This document shows, one piece after another, positions 44,184-55,390 of a stretch of DNA of 64,000 bases. Numbering within the stretch: position 1 is the stretch's first letter; each line of letters begins with the position of its first letter. The position numbers and the translations under genes are program-made. The stretch lies in assembly GCA_903838705.1 (NCBI GenBank), contig CAILZL010000015.1:1-64000 (forward strand). Reading direction: 5' to 3'. Under the pieces are notes generated by a model. The model saw only the letters and a program-made list of their open reading frames with translations, had not been told where the DNA came from and did not search any database. This DNA comes from an uncultured Pseudomonadota bacterium (lineage in GTDB: Bacteria; Pseudomonadota; Gammaproteobacteria; Steroidobacterales; Steroidobacteraceae).

Positions 44184-45107
44184 ATGAACATCCGCATCCT
44201 TTTACTTGGTGTTGTAGCCGCTTCATGCCTCGGCTGCGTCAACCAGCAGCTGAGCCAGCGCAGCAATGCGCTCGAATATCTCTACTCAGCAGGCACCGAA
44301 GCGCGTGCCGCAACGGCAGTCAAAATACAGACACCGGTTCGTGTAGGCCTTGCCTTTGCACCCACCGGCTCTACGACCAGAGAAACCTTCACGGAAAACC
44401 AGAAACAGGAACTGCTGCAACGACTGGCAACGAAATTCGCCACACGTAAAGGCATCGAATCGATCGAAATCATTCCCGGAAATTACATCAATCCGAAAGG
44501 CGGCTTTGATGAACTCGACAGGTTACGCGCCAGCTTTCGCATTAATCAGATTGTACTGCTGTCCTACGACCAGGTGCAGTTCTCCGAGTCCGGCGGCCTG
44601 TCACTGACCTATTGGGTGACGTACGGTGCCGGTGCGTATATAGTCAAAGGCGAGAAAAACGAAACCCGTACGATGATGGATGCTGTCATATACGACATTC
44701 CATCACGAACCATGCTGTTTCACGCTGTGGGACAAAGCAGCATCAAAGGTAGTTCGACTTTGATGGGACTTACTCAAGCCATGCGTGAGCGCAGTACTGC
44801 GGGCTTCAGTCAGGCAACGGATGATCTGATAACGAACCTTGATACAAGATTCACCAGCTTTGTAGCATCCATCAAGGAAGATACCGTAACCGTTGAAGCG
44901 ACTCCTGCCATCCCGGCTTGGAATCCGACAGGAAACAGCGCCTCGTCGTTACCCACCGCAACCGTGCCTCCGTTAACATCGACAGCACCACCCAAGGTCA
45001 TGGGCGGTAGTGGTGCGACGAATCCAGTGGAACTGGTGTTGCTGCTTGGCGCGGCGGCTGGTCTTGGTTCGAGGAAACACTGGGCACGTTGCAGCAAACG
45101 TCAATAG
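44184..45107 (+). CDS. Rhombotarget-type lipoprotein with GlyGly-CTERM-like tail
   Basis: About 307 residues. The N-terminus is a lipoprotein signal (MNIRILLLGVVAASC, lipid-anchored Cys about 15; Cys18 is an alternative). The middle has AVKIQTPVRVGLAFAP and RINQIVLLSYDQVQFSESGGLSLTYWVTYGAGAYIVKGEKNETRTMMDAVIYDI, which matches the family known as rhombotarget lipoprotein. The last 34 residues are GGSG, a hydrophobic stretch VELVLLLGAAAGL, and a basic end, the three-part sorting signal recognised by rhombosortase. Surface processing is inferred. ATG 44184 is used; a TTG at 44175 is in frame. Flanked by a hairpin-forming 44159-44182 with no ribosome binding site. Confidence 0.75.
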   Translation: MNIRILLLGVVAASCLGCVNQQLSQRSNALEYLYSAGTEARAATAVKIQTPVRVGLAFAPTGSTTRETFTENQKQELLQRLATKFATRKGIESIEIIPGNYINPKGGFDELDRLRASFRINQIVLLSYDQVQFSESGGLSLTYWVTYGAGAYIVKGEKNETRTMMDAVIYDIPSRTMLFHAVGQSSIKGSSTLMGLTQAMRERSTAGFSQATDDLITNLDTRFTSFVASIKEDTVTVEATPAIPAWNPTGNSASSLPTATVPPLTSTAPPKVMGGSGATNPVELVLLLGAAAGLGSRKHWARCSKRQ

Positions 45108-45127
45108 CGAAAATTGATATCTTTCAG

Positions 45128-45149
45128 CCAGAGCTGTTTGTGGCTCTGG
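45128..45149 (+). other. Hairpin downstream of the lipoprotein gene
   Basis: CCAGAGC and GCTCTGG form a perfect seven-base stem around eight bases. No T run follows, so termination would not be intrinsic in the usual sense. It lies 21 bases after the lipoprotein stop. Confidence 0.4.
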
Positions 45150-45224
45150 AATCAAGCGGCACAGCCGTGAAGGAAATTTGCAAACAGAAATAAAAATGGA
45201 CTTACAGAAAGTAATATCCCGAGG

Positions 45225-45758
45225 CTATTCCCGGCATACCCAGGTCAATTGACTCTCTGAACTCAATACGCCTTCACGCTGTAACCACTGCTTTGCTTCA
45301 TCTGCCTCCTGTTCAAACCAGGCGCGCGACGAACCGAGTCGGAAGGTATAGCCCCAAGCATCCATATCAGTCAGCATACGATCGCGTCCGAAATCACTTA
45401 TTCTGTCAGACAGAATAATTTGCAGATAGCACACTGCATTCTCTTCATCGAAGTCACCGCCTGCATCCCTGTTCAGGACTGAACGTCTTTCTGTATCCAT
45501 GCAGATGAAGTGACAGGCCTCGTGCAGTAGTGACTGCAACGGTGTATCAGGACGGCAATAAATATGATTGCCGATCAATCCTGCTTCGCTTTCACCCCAG
45601 TATGAACCGGGAATGGTGTGTGCTGGATCGACCATTTTCATCAGCAGCCCGAAACGCAACAGCAATGCGCTGATCTGTTGCGCGTCGGCATCCTCCACCT
45701 GCATGACTGCTTTGGTCTGCACATCGGCAGCAGACAGGGAGGAAATCACATCAGACAT
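45225..45758 (-). CDS. Hypothetical protein with HExxH motif
   Basis: A 177-residue soluble protein. HEACH at 79-83 has the HExxH zinc-protease form and is followed about 22 residues later by DEENAVCYLQI (Glu105/106), which could supply a third ligand. This and the segment GLIGNHIYCRPDTPLQSLLHEACH are found in conserved hypothetical proteins of gammaproteobacteria as I recall. Protease activity is not demonstrated for the family. Its start overlaps the Hpt gene stop by one base. Confidence 0.6.
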   Translation of the reverse strand: MSDVISSLSAADVQTKAVMQVEDADAQQISALLLRFGLLMKMVDPAHTIPGSYWGESEAGLIGNHIYCRPDTPLQSLLHEACHFICMDTERRSVLNRDAGGDFDEENAVCYLQIILSDRISDFGRDRMLTDMDAWGYTFRLGSSRAWFEQEADEAKQWLQREGVLSSESQLTWVCRE

Positions 45759-46078
45759 CAGTTCTGATTACTTTTTGCATCCTGCAATGCAGATTCAAAT
45801 TGCTGCATCAGAATATCTATCACAGACCAGCCTTCTGCATCTGGCGCAGGCCCGATCTCCTTGAATGTGGTTTCCAGCCTGCCGGCCACCTTGCTCAGAT
45901 CAAGAAAGCCAAGCATGGCGCACCCGCCACAGACGCGATGCGCAATTACGCCGGCGTCAGTCAATGCAGTAGCATCGCCGTTTCTGGCTCTGCCGATAAC
46001 CTGGTGCATCAAAGCGATCTCTTCCTGAGTTCGCTCAAGGCATTTTTTACCGAGTTCCTTGAATTTGTCATTAAACAT
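45758..46078 (-). CDS. Histidine phosphotransfer (Hpt) protein
   Basis: A 106-residue single-domain Hpt protein of four helices. The phospho-acceptor site is AHRVCGGCAMLGF (His about 47), the usual H-x-[LV]-x-G-x3-x-L-G pattern. It relays phosphate between hybrid kinases and receivers in the cytoplasm. Its stop overlaps the start of the HExxH gene, so the two are translationally coupled. No kinase or receiver is in the block. Confidence 0.8.
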   Translation of the reverse strand: MFNDKFKELGKKCLERTQEEIALMHQVIGRARNGDATALTDAGVIAHRVCGGCAMLGFLDLSKVAGRLETTFKEIGPAPDAEGWSVIDILMQQFESALQDAKSNQN

Positions 46079-46136
46079 GGACTGATCCGGTCACCTGCAA
46101 AAGGAAATTTATACGCTGATCCACTTCACTATCCTT

Positions 46137-46673
46137 TCACTGTCCTGAGCTTACCGCCACTGAAACGCTATTCAAGTGACGCAGTACCTGTTGCGTCAAT
46201 TCCTTCGCCAGCAATTCCTCCACGGCTCTTTGCTCACGTTCCTTCGCCAGTACCAGTGTGCTGTCATAACTCATAGTTCGACTGACATTAAGCAGTTGCG
46301 TCGGTATCAGGGTGACAGGTGCAGCACCGGCCGATTCCTGTGCGATTTTGTCATGACGATCGAAGCGATATTCAGCGCGATAATAAATCTGGTATTGCTG
46401 GGGCTGATTCAGGGCAGACACCGAGGTCACCTCCCGGCCGCTCTGATCATGACTGACCTGCAGGATTGAGCCGGCACTGGCCCGATCCAGCGTGGTCTGA
46501 ATTTTTCCGGTGCGCAGCGATTCGCGCAGACTGCGTGCAAACAGGGATTGCGTGTCGCTCAGATCAAGATAAACCGGCAACAGCACCGCCGGCATCGGCC
46601 GTACCGTCTGCAATTGCCAGCCACAGCCACCCAGTAGCATGGCCAGCGCCACAAATCCGATCCACTTGCGCAT
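46137..46673 (-). CDS. lptE: LPS-assembly lipoprotein LptE
   Basis: About 178 residues with a lipobox LLGGC (Cys about 17) after MRKWIGFVALAM. The mature part begins GWQLQ and continues PVYLDLSDTQSLFARSLRESLRT, typical of LptE (RlpB). It forms the outer-membrane plug complex with LptD. A GTG at 46688 is in frame but ATG 46673 fits the lipoprotein signal better. It lies 17 bases after leuS. Confidence 0.9.
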   Translation of the reverse strand: MRKWIGFVALAMLLGGCGWQLQTVRPMPAVLLPVYLDLSDTQSLFARSLRESLRTGKIQTTLDRASAGSILQVSHDQSGREVTSVSALNQPQQYQIYYRAEYRFDRHDKIAQESAGAAPVTLIPTQLLNVSRTMSYDSTLVLAKEREQRAVEELLAKELTQQVLRHLNSVSVAVSSGQ

Positions 46674-46690
46674 GCCTTGCCTGCTCACAG

Positions 46691-49414
<2,724 letters not shown>

Positions 49415-49456
49415 CTAAATCTGCTTCACCCCTTGTCTGCGCAGTGGCTGATTTGC

Positions 49457-50428
49457 TCAGCCGCCAAGGGCCGCACGCAAAGCCGCCATTTCTTCGCGGC
49501 AATCAGCCAGAACCTGGTTAAATTTCTGGTTATTGAATCCGAGCCGGCCGCAGGCGCGCACACCCTGCATGTTCAGTTCAAAATCGATTTCCTGCCCCTC
49601 TCCCTGCTTGCTGTTGCCGTGCTGATCAACATAGCTGGACAGTAATACCGCAAGGCTCAGCACATCTGTCAGGTCGGGATAACCCTTCACCTGATCAAAA
49701 TCCATCTGGCCGCCGACAGCCTCAGCAATATTCGAGGCAAACTCCCAATTCTCCACCACAGCCTTGCCTACATTGGTCTGCCAGTCGCTGATGACAGAAT
49801 TGATCGCCACAGCATCAGTAAACAGATCCGGATATTTATGGGCGCGAGCCAGGATGTAAATCTTGCCGACGTTGTGCAGCAACCCTGCCAGCAGGGCTTC
49901 ATCGGCATTAATGCCGGTACTTTGTTTGGCAACCAGATGTGACAGCATGGCCACCAGGGTCGCATCGCCCCAGAGTATTTCAAGCTGTTGCTTGATCGGA
50001 CGCAATTCTTCGGAATACCGCAGTTTGGCCAGGGCAAATGCCATGGCAGCCGTGCGCACATTGTTGTGCCCGATGCGGCTTACCGCGCTCTTGAGTTCCG
50101 ACACAGTCTTGCCAGCGGGATTCAGTGCTGCGGAATTGGCCAGCATCATCACACGTGCCGCCAGATCTGCATCAGACCCGACCACACGCGCAATCTGTTC
50201 AGGCGACACATTTTCATTCGACAGCACCTTGCGCACCTGATTGGCCACATCAGGAAATGAAGGCAATTCAACGCGGCCTTCGGAAACTTCCGCAGCCAGA
50301 TCAGCAACGAACTGGAAAGCCACAGCAGAGGAAGGGCTCGGCGCACTGGCTGCTCCGGCTTTGCCTGTTTCTTCTTTCTCTACAATGAAGCTACGTTCAC
50401 TGGCGATGGAATTGGCTGCTGCAGTCAT
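49457..50428 (-). CDS. HDOD-domain signalling protein
   Basis: About 323 residues. The HDOD domain (about 55-260) has ELPSFPDVANQVRKVLSNENVSPEQIARVVGSDADLAARVMMLANSA, KTVSELKSAVSRIGHNNVRTAAMA and GLLHNVGKIYIL. HDOD proteins are regulatory relatives of HD phosphohydrolases without clear catalysis. The HD residues here are replaced (HNVGK keeps the His). GAGG lies upstream of ATG 50428. It is divergent from the fliK-like gene. Confidence 0.85.
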   Translation of the reverse strand: MTAAANSIASERSFIVEKEETGKAGAASAPSPSSAVAFQFVADLAAEVSEGRVELPSFPDVANQVRKVLSNENVSPEQIARVVGSDADLAARVMMLANSAALNPAGKTVSELKSAVSRIGHNNVRTAAMAFALAKLRYSEELRPIKQQLEILWGDATLVAMLSHLVAKQSTGINADEALLAGLLHNVGKIYILARAHKYPDLFTDAVAINSVISDWQTNVGKAVVENWEFASNIAEAVGGQMDFDQVKGYPDLTDVLSLAVLLSSYVDQHGNSKQGEGQEIDFELNMQGVRACGRLGFNNQKFNQVLADCREEMAALRAALGG

Positions 50429-50562
50429 TGTTCTATACCTCAAGCCACGCGCAAATCAGTCCATGCATGCGCTGGATCACACAAATTGAATAAGGGCAGT
50501 CAGGCCAGATGCCTGCTTCCCTGCTTCTATCGGCATCAGATTTGCCGACTTGAGCCTGAGCG

Positions 50563-51813
50563 ATGACAAATTCAAGTAAGGCACTGCATATGCCGATAAG
50601 AAATATGTCAACTCAACCTAGAGAGCTTTTCCCGGCAGGGACAGTAACTGTTATGCGACTCGACATATTGTCGATGAATGATTCCCGCCCGGCCGTACAG
50701 ACCCAGTCACGGCCTTTATGGCAGGTGGGCGCCATTCTGGAAGCCACTGCAGTACGCGACGTGGCCAGCGGTCAATTGTGGCTGCAGATCGGGCAACAAC
50801 GTCTGCCCGCCCGGCTTGCTTCAAATCATAACCCGGGACCGCTGGAGGGTGAAAAACTCAAGCTGAAAATAACGGGCACCACTCCGTTGCTTGCGATGGA
50901 AACCGTGGATGCCGCTGAATCCTCTGATTCAAACCTTGAGGCATTACGCCGGTTTCTGCCGCGACAAGTGTCACCTGCGCCTTTACTGGCCAATCTTGGC
51001 TGGCTGATGCGGTCACCTGAGCAGTTGCAGTCACTGCCAAAGCCCATACAGCAAGGTATTCTGCAGCTATGGCAGACGCTGCCCGACTTTCATGTGTTGC
51101 AGGATGCAGAGCAGATACAGCTTGCATTACAGCACTCGGGTACTTTCTTGGAATCGCTTCTGGCGGGTCAAAATCCGAATGAACTGAGACAGGACTACAA
51201 GGCCAATCTGTTACAACTCAAACAGCTTTTGAATGGAATGCAACTTGAAGCAGTGCATGCCTATCTGCCGCCCGGTCCCCTGCCGTCATTAACGGCAACA
51301 CTGACTGCAATGAATACCGGCCCTGCCAGCATGGCGATGCTGGATGTGACTGCAGAAAAGCTCTCGGAACTTCAGCAGCAAGTCGAAGGCAATCTGGCAC
51401 GCATTAATTCAAACCAGTTACTGAATGATCAGATTACCCAACAGGGCTTGCTGAGCTGGCTGATCGAACTGCCATTCCTGCGTAACAGTCACCCGGAACT
51501 GTTGCGTCTTAAAATCAGCCGCGATTCAGGTAATGCAAACAATGTCAGCGCCATGTGGCGACTGGAAATGGCGCTCGACCTGGGTTCAGCAGGCCAGTTG
51601 CATGCGCTGATTCTGCTACAGGGAAAAAACCTGAATATCCAGCTGCGTTCCGAATCAGCCACACTGGTCAACCAGTTGAACCAGAGCCTTAAAAAGCTGA
51701 CATCTGCACTGAAGCGAGTGGGCCTGGTCATCAGCCGTATCGTCTGCCTGCATGGTGCACCAGTCGATCCTGAAGGATCACCGCTGAATCATCTACTGGA
51801 CCTGCAAGCATGA
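50563..51813 (+). CDS. fliK: Flagellar hook-length control protein FliK-like
   Basis: A 416-residue, glutamine- and leucine-rich protein. The last 110 residues (MWRLEMALDLGSAGQLHALILLQGKNLNIQLRSESATLVNQLNQSLKKLTSALKRVGL) match the FliK C-terminal domain that switches export substrate through FlhB. The N-terminal part contains a low-complexity ruler-like section. A small FlhB-like gene overlaps it by four bases, which supports the flagellar role. Start codon uncertain: ATG 50563, 50590 or later. Confidence 0.75.
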   Translation: MTNSSKALHMPIRNMSTQPRELFPAGTVTVMRLDILSMNDSRPAVQTQSRPLWQVGAILEATAVRDVASGQLWLQIGQQRLPARLASNHNPGPLEGEKLKLKITGTTPLLAMETVDAAESSDSNLEALRRFLPRQVSPAPLLANLGWLMRSPEQLQSLPKPIQQGILQLWQTLPDFHVLQDAEQIQLALQHSGTFLESLLAGQNPNELRQDYKANLLQLKQLLNGMQLEAVHAYLPPGPLPSLTATLTAMNTGPASMAMLDVTAEKLSELQQQVEGNLARINSNQLLNDQITQQGLLSWLIELPFLRNSHPELLRLKISRDSGNANNVSAMWRLEMALDLGSAGQLHALILLQGKNLNIQLRSESATLVNQLNQSLKKLTSALKRVGLVISRIVCLHGAPVDPEGSPLNHLLDLQA

Positions 51814-52079
51814 ATTCACCTGATCACCCAATCGATGGCCAGATGATCGCGCTGCACTACACCAGAAAGGAAAGTGCAACAGCAGAGTCATTTGATGACA
51901 CACCGCTGACACAGCGCATCATGGCATTCGCCCGGCAACAGGGCATGGAACATGCGATTGACACCGAACTGACTACCCGACTGGCAAGAGGGTCACTGAG
52001 CCCGGAAATCCCTGTGGAACTTTATCAGGCAGCCGCTCAGGTACTGGCGTTTGTCTGGAGCACCAGCCAGTCATCATGA
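51810..52079 (+). CDS. FhlB-like protein (soluble FlhB C-terminal domain)
   Basis: An 89-residue protein resembling the cytoplasmic tail of FlhB: MIALHYTRKESATAES corresponds to the FlhB strand after the NPTH site, and PVELYQAAAQVLAFVW corresponds to IPASLYTAVAQVLTYIF of the FlhB encoded at 59685. No membrane part exists. Such FhlB proteins commonly follow fliK and may act in export switching. It overlaps fliK by four bases and converges with the DUF2802 gene. Confidence 0.88.
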   Translation: MNSPDHPIDGQMIALHYTRKESATAESFDDTPLTQRIMAFARQQGMEHAIDTELTTRLARGSLSPEIPVELYQAAAQVLAFVWSTSQSS

Positions 52080-52110
52080 AGGGATTGATAAGCGAGTGTA
52101 TTTGTCTGAA

Positions 52111-52581
52111 TTAACCGGCCACTGACAATCGTGGTCGCGACTGGTCACGGCCTGTCAATTTAGCTGCCGGCTTGCCTGCCGATGGCTGAGCATTCAGACG
52201 CAACAGCAGGGTCGCTTCATGACGTGACAAGCCACATGCATGCATCAGCTCTTCACAACTGGCCCCACCACGCGCAAGACGGGCAGCCATTTCATAGGCA
52301 CGTGGTGCTGAAGCATTGATCTGTGGCGTACGACCCGGCTCAGACAGCGGTGTTGCAACCTGAACATGGCTTGCACCGGCACTGGGTGCTGCACTGGTGA
52401 ACTCCTCTGACAACATGATCAGATCGGTTCGCACCAGATCCAGCTGTTCAAACAAACGCTGCACATCCTGCTGCTGACTGCGCCACTGGCGCGCGTGCAT
52501 CCGCATCAATGCCACACCGATGCCGATCGCAATCAGCAAGGTAATGATAATTGAGCCGAATTCCAGTATCGACAGGCTCAT
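52111..52581 (-). CDS. DUF2802 membrane-anchored protein
   Basis: A 156-residue protein with one N-terminal membrane segment (about 8-25, SIIITLLIAIGIGVALM), a coiled-coil stretch (QQDVQRLFEQLDLVRTDL) and a C-terminal YEMAARLARGGASCEELMHACGLSRHEATLLLRLN helical region. This is DUF2802, found beside motD in pseudomonad-type clusters. GGAGAG precedes the start. It lies 160 bases after motD; function unproven. Confidence 0.85.
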   Translation of the reverse strand: MSLSILEFGSIIITLLIAIGIGVALMRMHARQWRSQQQDVQRLFEQLDLVRTDLIMLSEEFTSAAPSAGASHVQVATPLSEPGRTPQINASAPRAYEMAARLARGGASCEELMHACGLSRHEATLLLRLNAQPSAGKPAAKLTGRDQSRPRLSVAG

Positions 52582-52742
52582 GAACTCTCTCCAGAAAATG
52601 GTTATGCATATTCGCCATGCGCTGTCAGTTTATTGACTGCATGATTGATCTACAGATTCAGGAGCAGCTTCCATGCCATAAATATGGCCGAACTGAGTGG
52701 CGAGTAAGAAGTCGTGAACGAACTCACACTTCAGGTGACAGA

Positions 52743-53615
52743 TTAAATGCCTGGTTGATTTGCAGGATCAGCAAGAGCCTCTCCGTTGATGGCTGGCGAG
52801 CCGTCAGGAGCTGTCCCCTTTTCGGCTTCATTTGCATTTTCAGCCTGAAGCCCATTATTGAGAATCACAATCATGACACGCCGGTTCCGGTTGCGACCTT
52901 GCGCGGTACGATTTTCTGCTATCGGCCTGAACTCACCCAGTCCCACCACGGATAAATGTGTTGCATCAACGCCACGCTCCATGAACAGATGCACCACGCT
53001 GGCCGCCCGTGCTGATGACAATTCCCAGTTGGAAGGAAAGGCCGCTGTATTGATCGGCACATTGTCAGTATGCCCTTCCACCCGGATGGGATATGGCAGT
53101 GGTTTTAATGTCGTTGCCAGACGCTGCAATATACCAATGGCGTTACCTGACAGCAGCGACGAACCGCTTGGAAACAGCACATCCGAACTCAGCTCGATTT
53201 CCACTCCATAATCTTTTCTGCGGACTTTCAACGACTGATCAGTGATTACATCAGCCATGGTATTTTCCACATTGCCGATCACTTCATCCATCACGCTCAG
53301 CCTGGCCGGATCCTGCGCAATTTCAGCCTGTAACTGGCTCTTATGCTCTCCTATCAGCAATCCATTTTTCTCAATGGCTTCATTGCTGCCGCTGCGGGGC
53401 GCTTCAGCGCCGGCCTGTACCGGAGCAATACTGCGTGGTGCTCCATTGAATGCCGAATCCAGCGAATCAGCCAGCACACGATACTTGCCGACATTGACGT
53501 TGGAGATGGAATACATCACAACAAAGAATGCCAGCAACAGGGTAATCAGATCCCCATAGGGAATGGCCCATGCTTCATGGTTTAAATGTTCTTCCTTACG
53601 TTTGCGGCGCGACAT
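52743..53615 (-). CDS. motD: Flagellar stator protein MotD (MotB-like)
   Basis: About 290 residues. The N-terminus MSRRKRKEEHLNHEAWAIPYGDLITLLLAFFVVMYSISNVN holds a single membrane helix with Asp22, the proton-conducting acid of MotB. The C-terminal OmpA-like peptidoglycan-binding domain has RVEGHTDNVPI and NWELSSARAASVVHLFMERGVDATHLSVVGLGEFRP. I start at ATG 53615, where MotB homologues begin; the longer frame is inside motC. It forms the second stator with MotC. Confidence 0.93.
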   Translation of the reverse strand: MSRRKRKEEHLNHEAWAIPYGDLITLLLAFFVVMYSISNVNVGKYRVLADSLDSAFNGAPRSIAPVQAGAEAPRSGSNEAIEKNGLLIGEHKSQLQAEIAQDPARLSVMDEVIGNVENTMADVITDQSLKVRRKDYGVEIELSSDVLFPSGSSLLSGNAIGILQRLATTLKPLPYPIRVEGHTDNVPINTAAFPSNWELSSARAASVVHLFMERGVDATHLSVVGLGEFRPIAENRTAQGRNRNRRVMIVILNNGLQAENANEAEKGTAPDGSPAINGEALADPANQPGI

Positions 53616-53619
53616 GGCC

Positions 53620-54381
53620 TTATTCCAGATAACCGCGCAGCCGGGTTTCCAGTGTGCGGGGGTTTTCGCCCTGCGCAATCGCAATCAGTCCTTCGATAAT
53701 CATCGCCCGTTGCTTGCTTTCTGACTGAATGACCTGCTTCAGCTTGTTAGCCATGGGCAGGAAAAAAAGATTGGCCAGACCAATGCCGTAGATTGTGGCT
53801 GTAAAAGCGGCTGCGATGCCCTTGCCCAGCTTGCTGGGATCGGCCAGATTCTGCATCACTGCGATCAGGCCCAGTACAGCACCGATAATTCCCAGCGTTG
53901 GCGCGTAGACACCCATGCCTTCATAGACGCGCGCTGCACGCAGATCGGCATGTTCACGAAAATCCATTTCGACTTCCATGATGTTGCGGATATCTTCCGG
54001 CTCGCCGCCGTCCACGACCAGCTGCAATCCTTTTCGCAGGAATGGATCATTGACACTGCGCAGCATGGCTTCCAGTCCCAGCAATCCCTGCTTGCGGGCA
54101 ATGGCACTCCATTCAATGAATCGTCGAAGATGTTCCTGCTGCCGGTTCTGCGGAGGCTGGATGATCCAGCGCGCCATCTGCAGGGCATGCATCATCACCA
54201 GCCAGGGAGTCTGTACACAGATTGCAGCAATGGTGCCCAGCACTACTATTGTGAATGCCGCGCCGGACAGCAACGCAGTTATACCTGCGCCCTTGAGTAC
54301 TGCACCCACCAGCAGGGAAGCCACGGCCAGCATCAGGCCGGCGATGCTCAGAACATCGAATTTACTGCTTGGTTTTGCCAT
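53620..54381 (-). CDS. motC: Flagellar stator protein MotC (MotA-like)
   Basis: A 253-residue MotA-family protein with four membrane segments: DVLSIAGLMLAVASLLVG, ITALLSGAAFTIVVLGTIAAI, the GVYAPTLGIIGAVLGLIAVMQNL helix and the last near AAAFTATIYGIGLANLFFLPMANK. The cytoplasmic loop has RKQGLLGLEAMLRSVNDPFLRKGLQLVVDGGEPEDIRNIMEVEMD. It lies four bases before motD. A sigma-28-like promoter lies directly upstream, leaving almost no leader. Confidence 0.95.
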   Translation of the reverse strand: MAKPSSKFDVLSIAGLMLAVASLLVGAVLKGAGITALLSGAAFTIVVLGTIAAICVQTPWLVMMHALQMARWIIQPPQNRQQEHLRRFIEWSAIARKQGLLGLEAMLRSVNDPFLRKGLQLVVDGGEPEDIRNIMEVEMDFREHADLRAARVYEGMGVYAPTLGIIGAVLGLIAVMQNLADPSKLGKGIAAAFTATIYGIGLANLFFLPMANKLKQVIQSESKQRAMIIEGLIAIAQGENPRTLETRLRGYLE

Positions 54382-54391
54382 CGTGGACTAT

Positions 54392-54418
54392 TTATCGTCC
54401 AGCGCAGGCAAAACTTGC
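54392..54418 (-). promoter_or_regulatory. Sigma-28 (FliA)-type promoter for motC-motD
   Basis: On the minus strand GCAAGTTT (54411-54418) and GACGATAA (54392-54399) are separated by 11 bases. The enterobacterial consensus is TAAAGTTT-N11-GCCGATAA, so 13 of 16 positions match. The -10 ends ten bases before the motC ATG, so the mRNA would be nearly leaderless. Confidence 0.6.
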
Positions 54419-54583
54419 GCGCATTCTGCTCAGACAATCCAGCCTGGAAATGCCGCATTTTTGTGGGTTGGTTCACATACAGAACCAGTCCCAGTGAATT
54501 AGTCAGTCCGCGCAGCAGCCCGATCAGCTCAATGTTTCAACCAGACAAGGCACCATCAAGCTAATAGCTACGATGCAACTCGC

Positions 54584-55390
54584 TTACGCCCGGGCCAGAA
54601 CCTGACGGCCAGCTCGCTTCGTCTTGTCCTGCTTCTGCTCTTCCCGTTCACTGAATTCACGACGATCCCGCCAGTCCGCAAGACGGGCCTTCAGACGCAC
54701 CAATGCCTGACCATGTAACTGACATACACGCGATTCAGTCACTTTCAGTACGGCACCAATTTCCTTGAGGTTCAGTTCTTCATCGTAATAAAGAGACATG
54801 ACCAGTTTTTCCCGCTCTGGCAGATCTTCAATCGCCAGAGCCAGTGCCTTGCGGAAATCCGCATCGACAATCTCACGGAATGGATCAGCCTTTTCATCAG
54901 TCATGCGAGTCAGCGGTGATTCTTCATCACCCGCAGTTTCATTCAAACTGACCAGATGGCAGCTGGTTGCGTCCTGCACAACCTTGAAGTATTCATCCAG
55001 AGATACGCCCATGCGGGCCGCGATCTCGGTGTCCTGAGCTTCACGCCCCGTCTCACCTTCCAGCTCGCGTACTGCATTGGCAGCTGCACGCGCTTTGCGA
55101 TGTACTGAACGTGGCGCCCAGTCCAGTTTCCGCAAGGCATCCAGCATCGCGCCTCGAATGCGGATACCCGCATAAGTTTCAAAACTGGCACCACGGTCAG
55201 GACTGTAGTTGCCTGCTGCTTCCAGCAAGCCCAGCATACCGGACTGAATCAGATCGGCTACTTCCACTGAAGCCGGCAACCTGCCTGCAAGATGGTAGGC
55301 AATACGCTTGACCAGTTCGGCGTGTCGACGAACCAGTGCATCTGTACTCTGCGCAGGCAGGCAGGCCGCATATGCAGTTACTCCGTTCAT
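54584..55390 (-). CDS. fliA: Flagellar sigma factor FliA (sigma-28)
   Basis: A 268-residue sigma-28. Region 2 has LVKRIAYHLAGRLPASVEVADLIQSGMLGLLEAAGNYSPDRGASFETYAGIRIRGAMLDALRKLDW, region 3 RKARAAANAVRELEGETGREAQDTEIAARMGVSLDEYFKVV, and region 4 LPEREKLVMSLYYDEELNLKEIGAVLKVTESRVCQLHGQALVRLKARL. A short basic C-terminal tail extends it. It transcribes late flagellar genes. Its start overlaps the fleN stop, in the order flhA-flhF-fleN-fliA. Confidence 0.96.
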   Translation of the reverse strand: MNGVTAYAACLPAQSTDALVRRHAELVKRIAYHLAGRLPASVEVADLIQSGMLGLLEAAGNYSPDRGASFETYAGIRIRGAMLDALRKLDWAPRSVHRKARAAANAVRELEGETGREAQDTEIAARMGVSLDEYFKVVQDATSCHLVSLNETAGDEESPLTRMTDEKADPFREIVDADFRKALALAIEDLPEREKLVMSLYYDEELNLKEIGAVLKVTESRVCQLHGQALVRLKARLADWRDRREFSEREEQKQDKTKRAGRQVLARA

